Positions 55,365-64,000 of a stretch of 64,000 nucleotides of DNA are shown piece by piece. Under the pieces are notes generated by a model. It searched no databases, was not told where the DNA came from, and worked only from the letters and a program-made list of their open reading frames with translations. Within the stretch, counting starts at the first letter, position 1, and every line of letters starts with the position of its first letter. The DNA is taken from contig CM075760.1 of assembly GCA_037974335.1 (NCBI GenBank), forward strand, positions 43,094,103 through 43,158,102, written 5' to 3'. A program made the position numbers and the translations under genes. This stretch comes from Prionace glauca (taxonomy: Eukaryota; Chordata; Chondrichthyes; Carcharhiniformes; Carcharhinidae).

Positions 55365-56075
55365 GTCATAGAGTCATAGAGGTTTACAGCATGGAAACAG
55401 GCCCTTCGGTCCCACTTGTCCATGCCTCCCTTTTATTTAACCTGCCAGCTAATCCCAATTGGCTGCATTTGGCCCATATCCCTCTATACCCATCGTACAC
55501 ATATAAAAACTAAATGTTTTCTAAAAAGGTACAATTGTACCTGCCTCTACTACTACCTCTGGCAGCTTTTTCCAGACACTCACCACCCTCTCTGTGACAC
55601 AATTTTGCATTTCTCCCCTCTCATCTTAAGTCTATGCCCTCAAGCTTAGAGTCCCCTAATTTTGGGAAAATAATATTGACTATCCATCTTGTCTATGCCC
55701 CTCATTATTTTATAGACCTCAGCCTCCTACACTCCAGAGAAAAAACGTCCCATTCTAGTTAGCCTATTATTATAATCCAAACCATCAAGTCCCAGTAGCA
55801 TCCTAGTAAATCTTTTCTGGACTCTTTCTAGTTTAATAATAGTGTGACCAGAATTGCACATAATATTCCAAGTGTGGCCTTAACAATGTCTTGGACAACT
55901 TCAACAAGACATCCTAACTCCTGTATTCAATGTTCTGATCAATGAAACCAAGCATGCCGAATGCTTTCTTCACCACTCTATCTACCTGTACTCTACTTTG
56001 AAGTCGCTATGAACATGTACCTAGAGATCTCTTTGACCTGTAACTCTCCGCAACGTGCTACTATTGACTGATTCA
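55365..56075 (-). mobile_element. Antisense CR1-type LINE 3' end
   Basis: Starts with the inverted 3' end 'agtcatagaggtttacagcatggaaacaggcccttcgg'. Reading backwards it includes the coding blocks corresponding to LExRRLRGxxI (about 55,745-55,715) and 'LLKLSKTLLRPHLEYYVQFW' (about 55,915-55,855). An older, diverged CR1 subfamily. Confidence 0.75.
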
Positions 56076-56164
56076 TCCAACTATAATTCATTCAACAGTC
56101 ATTCATTCCTGCATCAAAAATCGTGTATTTATTTTTTTCATAGATGGTGACGTAATATTAATTT

Positions 56165-56430
56165 ATCAGATCCAGTGATCCAGAGGCCCAGGGAAATGAT
56201 GTGAGAACAGGGATTTAAATCGGGCCATTGGAACTGGTGGAATTTGAATTCAATTAATAAATGTGGAATAGATTCTAATGGCGACCATAGGGACCTCTCT
56301 GATTCTCCCATGGAGGAAATCTGCCATTGCTACCTGGTCTCACAAGAATGTGACTCCAGATGGACAGCAAAATGACTGACTGACATCTTCAGAAGTCGCC
56401 AAGAAAACGAATCAGTTCAAGGGAATTTGG
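56165..56430 (+). repeat. Second-family SINE copy
   Basis: 'cagtgatccagaggcccagg', 'ggtggaatttgaattcaattaataaatgtggaata', 'ggaggaaatctgcc', 'gctacctggtctcacaagaatgtgactccaga'. Confidence 0.75.
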
Positions 56431-57822
56431 GACAGGCAAAACGTTCCACCAAATTCAAACATCCCACGGAAGGATAAAGGGAAAAGAAAACATAAGCATA
56501 CGTATTCATGTTTTACAACATGTATCGTCCCTCTGAGCCACCCCTCACAGACTGCCTGTAATTATCTTGATCCATCCACCGCAATATCCTGATGTGTTGG
56601 GAAAATCATCATTATTGTTAACAGCACGCCAGAGAAGCGGCCTAACGTTTCTTTCCTGAGAGATGGGAAATTATCATACTGAACAACACATTTAAAGAAT
56701 TAACGTGCCCCCAGTACCGTTACTGGGTAGATTTATTTATAAATAGGCTTCATTGACAATGTGAAGAGTTTGATGTTGGCTTGGAGCCAAGCGATCAGTG
56801 CTGAGGATATCGACTTTTGATTTACTGAATAACACCCACCAGATGTTTCCTGTCAATAATTTTGAGCATTTGGCAGCAGCCTGGATTGCTGCCAAATATT
56901 GTATGGGGCAGATGAGCGTGAACCTGAATAGACAAAATGGAACTCAACCATTTAAACAATAATGGTTTCATTCGCACAATAAAAACGCATTTTAAATCGT
57001 TATGATTCTAATCATTCTTTTCTTTTAATGCCATGTTAATTCTGTGATTAAGTATATCGGAAAACAATAAATTGACCAGATGCTATTTCATTTCGAGTAA
57101 ATGTCATTCCAATAATTAAAACCTGTTTTTTTGAACAGCTTCACTAAGTGTGAAAGAGAGAGATGTTGATGGTCACATCTCCCAGTCTAATGAGGTCAGT
57201 GTAATCGCGAAAATAATTAAAAGAAAATCATAAAACTGCCTTGAAACCAGAGATTGCTGGAATACTCTGAAAATTCTGCACCTCATTTAAACAACAGTAT
57301 CTCTTGTACCTGATTAGCAGTCTATTCTCTTACAATATAACCTGATTTTGATTCTTTAACAAACCCTCTCATAGTTGCCAATGAATGGATAATCGGTCAG
57401 TTCATAACCTGGTTGAAATGAAGATTAAAATAAATATTCGTGTAATAATGTTAATGTGACAAAAATCAAATCCTGATATCCTGTGTTATGAAGCCGGTGG
57501 CCAATACAATGGTTTGGATGCTGAAGGAGAACACTACTGATCGCCGCGTGCCTTCCGACTCATTAAATTCTCTGTCAATGTCGACGTCAATTTTATGTTT
57601 CTCTGTCAGCTCACTGTTTAAATGTCAAACAGGCGGGTTTGTTTCACCCCTATTTTACATAGAGCAGAGGAATTTTGAGAAATGTCAGCAAACACTGTAT
57701 AATGCGAGGAAACTCATGTTATCTTCAGAACCAAAATGTGCAGTGATAGCCATCCACACTGTAAGTAGAATGGCTTTGTTCATTCGCCGCATTTAATTAC
57801 AGAAATCGATAACAATTCCCCT
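56431..57822. other. No gene seen
   Basis: About 1.4 kb AT-rich DNA with no recognised exon, RNA gene or repeat. Confidence 0.45.
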
Positions 57823-58005
57823 TATCACAGAATTCCGACAGCGCAGAAGGAGGCCATTTGGCCCATCGGCCCTGCGCGACAACAATCCCATGCAGGTCCT
57901 GTCCTAGCCCCGTAACTCCACATATTGACTCTGCTAAGCCTCCTGACATCAAGGGGCAATTTATCATGGCCAATCAACTACCCCACACATTTTTGGACTG
58001 ATAAA
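57823..58005 (-). repeat. Inverted SINE fragment
   Basis: 'cagaattccgacagcgcagaaggaggccatttggcccatc' through 'aaggggcaatttatcatggccaatc' to 'cacatttttggactg'; the inverted 3' half of the first SINE family. Confidence 0.8.
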
Positions 58006-58327
58006 TTATGCTTCATTATTGTAACATGATAGAATTATTACAAAACAGACTGATGGTCCCTTTATTTTATGGAAGTGTAATTTCATCATTTTTACATTTG
58101 TCTGCTCGTCACGGGCGTGGTAAGAAAAGCACCATATTTATAATTAGTTTTAAAAAAACATAAAAAACGACAAATTGAAATATCAGTATGAGAAATAATG
58201 GAGACATTGCAATGAATCGATTCAGTCAAATAAATATCTCGTTACATATAACTTGGCAACTTCAATATTAAACCATTGTAAATCTCCGAGTCCATTCTGT
58301 TGGGGGTGTGGAAGGTGGGACGTGGAT

Positions 58328-58401
58328 CCAGGCGCCGCCTCCAGCAGGGAATCAACAGGCGGCGCCTGGAAAGCCGCCCCCTTCTGCCGGGTATTTAAAT
58401 A
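58328..58401 (+). promoter_or_regulatory. IgH V promoter region with GC hairpin and TATA-like box
   Basis: A perfect 13-bp inverted repeat (CCAGGCGCCGCCT at 58,328-58,340; AGGCGGCGCCTGG at 58,357-58,369) with 16-bp loop lies about 120-160 bp upstream of the VH start codon. TATTTAAATA at 58,392-58,401 is a plausible TATA box about 90 bp upstream. I see no octamer ATGCAAAT in the 290 bp upstream. Confidence 0.6.
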
Positions 58402-58490
58402 CCGCTCACTGGGACCGGAATCCAACAGTCCGGGAGTTGGTTTGTTCACTGAGATCCTGACCCAACCATTTCCCCCAATTTACTAGAAAG

Positions 58491-58951
58491 ATGAGGTCAG
58501 CGATTTCTCTCAGTTTGTTGCTGACTTTCTTATCTGGTGAGTAGTATTTTATTGTCCAAATCTGTCACTGTCACTGTCTCCCTGTTTGTCTATCGCTAAA
58601 ATGTTTCATGGGGTTAATCCTCGGGGTTTTTGATATATTTTTACAGGTGTCCAGTCGGAGATTGTGTTGATTCAGCCAAAGGCAGAGACCGGGCGTCCCG
58701 GAGGCTCCCTGAAACTGACCTGTAAAACCAGCGGCTTTAGCCTTGGCAGCTTTTGGATGTACTGGATCCGGCAAGTTCCCGGGCAGGGTCTAGAGTGGCT
58801 GGTTAACTATCTAAGTTCATCCAGCAACCACTACGCCCCAGCAATTAAGAATCGATTTACTGCGTCCAGAGACACTTCAAACAACATCTTCGCTTTGGAG
58901 ATGACCAGGCTGAAGACCGAAGACACCGCCATCTATTACTGTGCAAGAGAC
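58491..58951 (+). CDS. IGHV: Immunoglobulin heavy-chain V segment
   Basis: Germline VH segment, plus strand. The leader exon (58,491-58,536) encodes [15 protein letters not shown] with a GTGAGT donor; the intron is 110 bp; the V exon (58,647-58,951) begins [20 protein letters not shown]. It has first Cys in LKLTC, framework 2 [13 protein letters not shown] (hallmark of conventional VH pairing with light chain), framework 3 [18 protein letters not shown], then [13 protein letters not shown]. All canonical residues are present and the frame is open. The wording is that of shark IgM-type VH. It would be joined to D1, D2 and J at 59.4-60.2 kb, giving the variable domain of an antibody heavy chain, or, as reported for sharks, of a TCR delta chimera. 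Confidence 0.96.
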
Positions 58952-58990
58952 CACAGTGACAGGTACCAAGGATGGACCCGAACAAGAACA
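58952..58990 (+). promoter_or_regulatory. 23-spacer recombination signal of VH
   Basis: Heptamer CACAGTG (58952-58958), 23-bp spacer (58959-58981), nonamer ACAAGAACA (58982-58990). Confidence 0.95.
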
Positions 58991-59337
58991 GCCCGAGAGG
59001 GAATTCAGCAACTTCCATCATAACCTAAAGGTTAATACCTGTTTTAAATGTAATATTAACGACAGTGTTCAGAACCAAACCATAATCGTTTTTTGTTAAG
59101 TAACCAACAAAGCATTTAACAGTACAATTTAACAAACTTACCGATATTAATGGGGTGAGCTGTTCACTGACTTTCTATTTGTTGTAGTTTCGGCAAGTGC
59201 AGCACTGGATATATTACTCGTTTTAACATTTCTGATAGATTTTGTTTTATAAATAGTTGTCTACGTTTTAAATTAGAACAGAAGTAATGGTCGATTTGAA
59301 GTGAATATTGAGAGGCAGTACTGAACAGAGTGAGTAC

Positions 59338-59420
59338 AGTTTTTGTGCGGGCGTGTGTCACTGTGATACTACAGTGGAGGATCACAAGGCTTAACAAAGC
59401 GACATCCTCATACAAAAACC
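59338..59420 (+). other. IGHD: IgH D1 segment with 12- and 22-spacer signals
   Basis: 5' signal: nonamer AGTTTTTGT (59338-59346), 12-bp spacer, heptamer CACTGTG (59359-59365). Core ATACTACAGTGGAGGAT (59366-59382). 3' signal: heptamer CACAAGG (59383-59389; only CACA plus final G of consensus), 22-bp spacer, perfect nonamer ACAAAAACC (59412-59420). The asymmetric 12/22 arrangement allows V-to-D1 and D1-to-D2 joining. An alternative heptamer TACAGTG inside the core has no nonamer at a proper distance. Confidence 0.87.
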
Positions 59421-59728
59421 TCAGAGAAAGACTTTGCATAAATTTGTCATCAGTGGCACTGCCGAATGCCAGACTAAATGAGGGTTCAACAAAATAATAG
59501 GTAGAAGCAGCATTTTTTTTAAAGATATAAAATACTTCAACTTTATTGTTATTGATTTACATGCTGAATGTGCACAAGTGAGTGTAAAAGATTCTAACCC
59601 CCTTTATCAATACAATGACAAGTAAAATAATGAAATATCTCACTGACCTACTCTTAACGAGATGGACACAGGCTTTTGAAATAGCAGTGAAATTAACTGT
59701 CTGTATTTTATAGTTAACAGTCCGCCTC

Positions 59729-59796
59729 AGTATTTGTCATGCTGTGTCTCACTGTGATCACTGGGTGGCACAGCAGTTACTGTCAAGACAAAAACC
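59729..59796 (+). other. IGHD: IgH D2 segment with two 12-spacer signals
   Basis: 5' signal: nonamer AGTATTTGT (59729-59737), 12-bp spacer, heptamer CACTGTG (59750-59756). Core ATCACTGGGTGG (59757-59768). 3' signal: heptamer CACAGCA (59769-59775), 12-bp spacer, nonamer ACAAAAACC (59788-59796). It can join to the 22-spacer side of D1 and the 23-spacer side of J. Confidence 0.93.
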
Positions 59797-60121
59797 CCTC
59801 AGCACCAATTGATTGAGGCTGGAACAATACAACTTTTAAATTCCACCTTTAATCAGAGTACAATATTGTTTACGTCCAGCACTGACCACAGGACAAGAAT
59901 GAACATGGAAAATCTTGATAATTACTCATTTGTCAGTTGGTGTTTTCAATAACATGTTCATGCGTAACTGTGTGAAATATAAAACTTTAGGGTGATTTAT
60001 GAATGGCGAATGGTGTCCAGAAATACAATTATAATTTAATGAACATTAATTGACATTGATTTTCCTCTGGTTTGTGGATATTTAAAATAATGGTGGTTTT
60101 GTGCATATTTTGTGCAGGGAC

Positions 60122-60160
60122 GGTTATTGTATGACACAGCCTACGGAATGTGACACTGTG
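60122..60160 (+). promoter_or_regulatory. 23-spacer recombination signal of JH
   Basis: Nonamer GGTTATTGT (60122-60130), 23-bp spacer (60131-60153), heptamer CACTGTG (60154-60160), directly before the J coding block. A 23-bp spacer at J is an IgH feature; TCR J elements use 12. Confidence 0.95.
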
Positions 60161-60208
60161 ATTATTTTGGTTACTGGGGTCAAGGGACCATGGTGACGGT
60201 GGCTGCAG
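60161..60208 (+). CDS. IGHJ: Immunoglobulin heavy-chain J segment
   Basis: 48-bp J exon read as YFGYWGQGTMVTVAA, with the WGQG bulge motif diagnostic of heavy-chain J (TCR J has FGxG), ending at a split Gly codon and a GTAAGA donor (60,209). The donor would splice to a constant-region CH1 exon, which is not present in the remaining 3.8 kb of the window. Distances V-D1 (about 350 bp), D1-D2 (about 310 bp) and D2-J (about 325 bp) match the compact shark IgH cluster plan. Confidence 0.96.
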
Positions 60209-63200
60209 GTAAGAACCATGCACTTATTGAGTAACTGGTTTACATGTTCTTTTGTTTTATATTTTTATCTATACTAATAATTTATCTGTTTACTTAAATA
60301 TGGGTTTGGTGGATTCTCTATTGAGAATTTTAACAACGTTTCTTGTGATTCTGTTGCAAAGGGGTTTCAGAATTCCGCTGTTTCTTGACAATAGGGGCTG
60401 CTGAGGGATTCAATCCCAAGTTGTTGTGATTTTGTGTTTGTCTGTTGAGGTTACTGTGTGGCTTACTTTAAAAACTGAACGTTGGTTCAACAATTCAGCG
60501 TTTCTGCAATGTTTAATCTCGGCGACATCTAGTGGCTGCGGTTTGTACTATCTACTGCAAAAGTGTTTGAAATCCAACGCAATATTTTTTAATAAAGTTC
60601 TAAAATTTCTAAATTTATCCAATGAAAACATTCCACTCACTCACAATGCTGGTGCTGCTATGCAATATTTTCGGGTTATTGTAAACATTAATTACTTTGG
60701 TGAATTGCGAATTGGCTTGAATTTATTTTCAACATTTCTGTAAATGTTACATTTGCAGAACTGTGCTGCTTCTGTATGAAGAGGGGTTCAGTCTCTCAGT
60801 GATGCGTTCTTTTTTCTGGTGAGAACATTATGAATCTGGATGACTTTAAATACGTAAACTTTGTGAATTAATTTCGCGTTTTTGCATTTTTGAACTCAGT
60901 GACACTGAGCTGTTATTTGTTATTGACACGCTTTGTTATTGAATAACAACATTCTGTGGGTTTGCAACTTCTTGACGCATGACTGCAGGCAGGAAACAGA
61001 CAGGTTTTATTGTCTTTGTATTTTAAAAAAAAACTTAAGTGATAACGCTTTACGCCACTCGTTCAGAACATACTTTGTCTCTGCATTCAGAATTTGGGGT
61101 ACCTGCAATGTTTAATCTCGGTGGCATTTGATGGCTGGAACTTTTACCATCCACATGTTTAAATATGTTTGAAATATGATCCAATATGAATAAAATGTGA
61201 TAAAGTTGTTATGCTAATTCGTTGGGCGTATTCCACCTCCTCGCAATGTCATTGCTATTATTCCAGATTTCTGTTTACTTTAGTAATTGGTTAAGAGCTG
61301 GTTTGCTCGATTCGATATTGAAATTTTTTTCCAATGTTACATTTGATTCTGTTAAATGGATAATTGAGCTGCTTTTCCATGAAACAGATTCTTTCCCTCA
61401 TTGATGTATTTTGTTGTGTTTCTGCTGAGCAGTTTCTGTGGTGCAGTCACAATGAATGTTTAAAATTTGTGAAATGGTTTGGCTTTAGGGCATTATTTCT
61501 GCATTCTTTAAATTCGGTGTCATTGAGAGCTTAGATGTTTTCTGGTTGAATGCAAACAATCTTGGAATTCGAAAATCCTTGTAGGGAGAAAACAAGCATG
61601 TTTGGAAAAAAAACTAAAAGATATCGTTTTTATATATAAATTTTAGCTAACGCTTACAAGATTCAAGTAAATCATTACTTACAACGCTCATTCGGACACC
61701 CAGTCTATGCTGCAATCACAAACTTCTCATTAACAAGTTTAGTAGTAAAATTAATATAAAACAAACAATTATTAATCGGTAATATAACTCCATATTCACC
61801 TAAGATTATTTGATGTTAATAATTTAGCAGTTATCCCGTTCTGCTGTGCTTTTCACACAACTAAAATGACCAGAAAATTTTCCAGACTGGACGTATTTTG
61901 TCACAATTCCAGAAGACGCTGCTTTTTGGCAATTTTCGTATCCGATTATTACATTTTGTTTTTTTCTTTGCAGTTGCAACCAGATTACTCCGTCAAAGTT
62001 TTTTTAAAATTATATACCGAGATAATTAATTACTAATCTCATCTCAAAATTTGTGAAATGATTTGATGTTCCTCAATTGCTTTTTGCATTGTTTCAACTC
62101 AGTGACACTGAGCGGTCCTGACTAAATGAAAATAAAACTGCGTTTGAATATTGTAGGGATAAAGCAAAAAAGTTTCGGGAAAGTAAAATAAATATGTTAG
62201 GACATTTTATTCATCTTAACTGATGCTTACATATTAAAATAAAACATGAATTACAATTCACTGTATCTCTGATAGGAACATTACACTACCCTGAATCCAT
62301 TATATTTGATGTGCTCATTTTCAGAAAAAAAATACATTTTTGCCCAGTTTTTTTTGAGGATTTGAGACCGACGGTGAGAGATAGTTAAAAGGCAAAGGGA
62401 GTTTTAAAATGAACATCAGGTTAATTATTTTTTTTATTGATTACTTTGTTGTTGTAATTTGGCCTTGATCAATTAGAATCAAACAGCTTAAATACATTTG
62501 ACAGAGCGAAGGTTTTCTGACAGATGGAATTCGCTGACACTCAAGTAATTGTTTATATGATTGCGTTTGAATACTGGTAAAGTGTCAACAGAAACTGGCG
62601 AGAAATTGACAAGTTAATGCTTGAAATTCAAAAAGATTAATTTATATAAAACCTTATAAGATAAATACTATAAAAATTGTATAATATTATGTCTCCCATT
62701 ACTGCTAAACACAGTGTAGAATTATGGGAAGAATAAATGACAAAATAGAATAATTGATTCTATCAGAAACTTATGTTAAAATCTTATTAAATATTATAAT
62801 GAAGAAAAAGTCTGCACTTATATTCTGCATCATGTTTCAATGTTGCAGAGGATTTGAATCAGTTGTCCTCTCTGTGTTTGCACTGTTTAATTCAGATCCT
62901 CTTAAATTAAACAATGTGTTCAGTAATTAAATTATATGGAAGGTCTAAATTACTAAATCTAGGAACCAGTATTATTGATTTCAATAATACTGGCCAGGCC
63001 GTTGCAGTCTATACAAAGTGTGAAGTCTGCATTTTTAACACGGTTCTCCGTTATAATAAATTATCTGTGGTAAAAGTAAAACATTACAATGTGATTAGAT
63101 TTAAGTAAATGAATGGCAGATGTTTGAATGTTTCCATTCAGTAATTTGTAATTATTGTTTAACATTGAGATTTAATTGTAACCTAATTATTTAACAATGT

Positions 63201-64000
63201 TGGGGACAGAAGCACGTTTTGAATGATTGAAAGCTCATTTTATTACAGAGTACAAATCAACTGGCAGAAGAACTAACTGACAATTAACAATAACTTAAAA
63301 TATAATATTGATGCTAATTAATTTAAATCAAAATACCTTGAATATTGCACTGACGTGCAAAGTATCGTCCATTTTACAGAATATTTAGTTGTATTGAAAA
63401 TGAATTCAGAAACAAAACATTCCTTTACTCAGCTGTGCTCAGCTCGATAAAGTGTTTTGCCTTGATTATTTTGTTGATTATATTTAAGAAATTAAATAGA
63501 ATCAGGCAATGATTTATTCATTTATCAATGTAAATGTTTCTTGGTTTGTTTACTACTTATTGTGTCACCGCATATCTGTTACAGACATTGAAATGTTACA
63601 GTGTCACTGCATCTCTGTTAGGGACCTTGAACTGTTACTGTGTCACTGTATCTCTGTTAGGGACATTGAACTGTTATTGTGTCACTGCATCTCTGTTATG
63701 GACATTGAACTGACGTTAGTCTGTTATTTGAGATTGCTCAATTTCAGCGAAGTTATATTTTTACATAGTTTTCGAGAAGTGACACAGCGAAATAATTAAA
63801 AGTCGAATGGAGTCTTGAAATGAATATCAGTTTAATTTAAAATAGGTTATTGATGTTTCTGTTGTAAGTTGACCATTGATCAATGAAAATCCAACAATTA
63901 AATTGACAGATTGAACAGATTGAAATTGACAGATTGAACAGATCTTTCTGCTGGGAACTCGGCTGTTGCACTGTTTGTGTCTGTTCAGTTTCTGTGCGCG
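60209..64000 (+). other. Presumed JH-to-constant intron, gene-free
   Basis: 3.8 kb of strongly AT-rich sequence without any recognised Ig-domain exon on either strand. It contains a repeated block: 'gcaatgtttaatctcgg' near 60,505 and 61,107, with similar following text ('gcttttacca...'), suggesting old local duplication. No second V, D or J element with a proper signal was seen. Confidence 0.6.
63562..63717 (+). repeat. 39-bp tandem repeat in the J-C intron
   Basis: Four units with a period of 39 bp, GTGTCACxGCAT starting at 63,562, 63,601, 63,640 and 63,679. Because 39 is a multiple of three, an open frame with a repeated CHCISVRDIELLL peptide crosses it; I do not consider it a gene. The first unit is slightly diverged. 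Confidence 0.9.

Noticed and set aside
59366-59397. D1 with two symmetric 12-spacer signals using the internal TACAGTG heptamer
   Set aside because: No nonamer lies 12 or 23 bp after it; the perfect ACAAAAACC fits CACAAGG with a 22-bp spacer instead.
58491-60208. NAR-type or TCR-type variable cluster
   Set aside because: Framework 2 keeps the GLEW light-chain-pairing motif, J has WGQG and a 23-bp spacer; these point to conventional IgH, not IgNAR, NAR-TCR or TCR J.
63509-63799. 96-codon frame with repeated CHCISVRDIELLL
   Set aside because: Produced by the 39-bp tandem repeat within an intron; no start or splice context.

Overview
This window reads as the genome of a cartilaginous fish, most likely a shark. 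The grounds are an unrearranged immunoglobulin heavy-chain cluster in the compact V-D1-D2-J layout of elasmobranchs, T-cell receptor V segments, and abundant CR1-type LINE and tRNA-derived SINE fragments of the kind that fill elasmobranch genomes. Nothing is bacterial: coding parts are short spliced exons in AT-rich, repeat-rich DNA.

Layout. 0.7-24.2 kb carries scattered tRNA genes and tRNA relics (Glu, Lys, Thr, Phe, Leu, Asn, Gln), several embedded in duplicated spacer sequence, plus a broken two-exon GPR139-like receptor gene on the minus strand (4.5-6.1 kb). From 13.7 to 33.5 kb lies a cluster of T-cell receptor alpha/delta-type V segments. Four complete ones are on the minus strand (13.7, 16.5, 27.8 and 29.2 kb) and one is on the plus strand (32.5 kb). 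Each has a split leader, a V exon and a heptamer-23-nonamer recombination signal. Three V relics lie among them, two ending at retroelement insertions. A GC-rich promoter-like block with a 33-bp tandem array sits at 25.4-26.3 kb. 39.6-45.0 kb holds one intact two-exon GPR139-like receptor gene and a second intact main exon without a visible first exon. 45-58 kb is mostly repeats: purine-rich tracts, a decayed Ty3/Gypsy relic, LINE and SINE pieces, and a 130-bp inverted repeat.

At 58.5-60.2 kb is the best-preserved immune element: leader and VH exon with a 23-spacer signal, D1 flanked by 12- and 22-spacer signals, D2 flanked by two 12-spacer signals, and JH with a 23-spacer signal, all on the plus strand in germline configuration. 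The remaining 3.8 kb looks like the JH-to-constant-region intron; no constant exon is seen.

Most notable: (1) an IgH V-D1-D2-J cluster lies about 25 kb from alpha/delta-type TCR V segments, which would give a physical basis for Ig-VH/TCR-delta chimeras of the kind reported in sharks; (2) two copies of a type-I hammerhead ribozyme motif with compensatory changes in stems I and II, one next to a Penelope-like endonuclease and one inside a 145-bp unit flanked by a 13-bp target-site duplication; (3) several young-looking palindromes and duplications.
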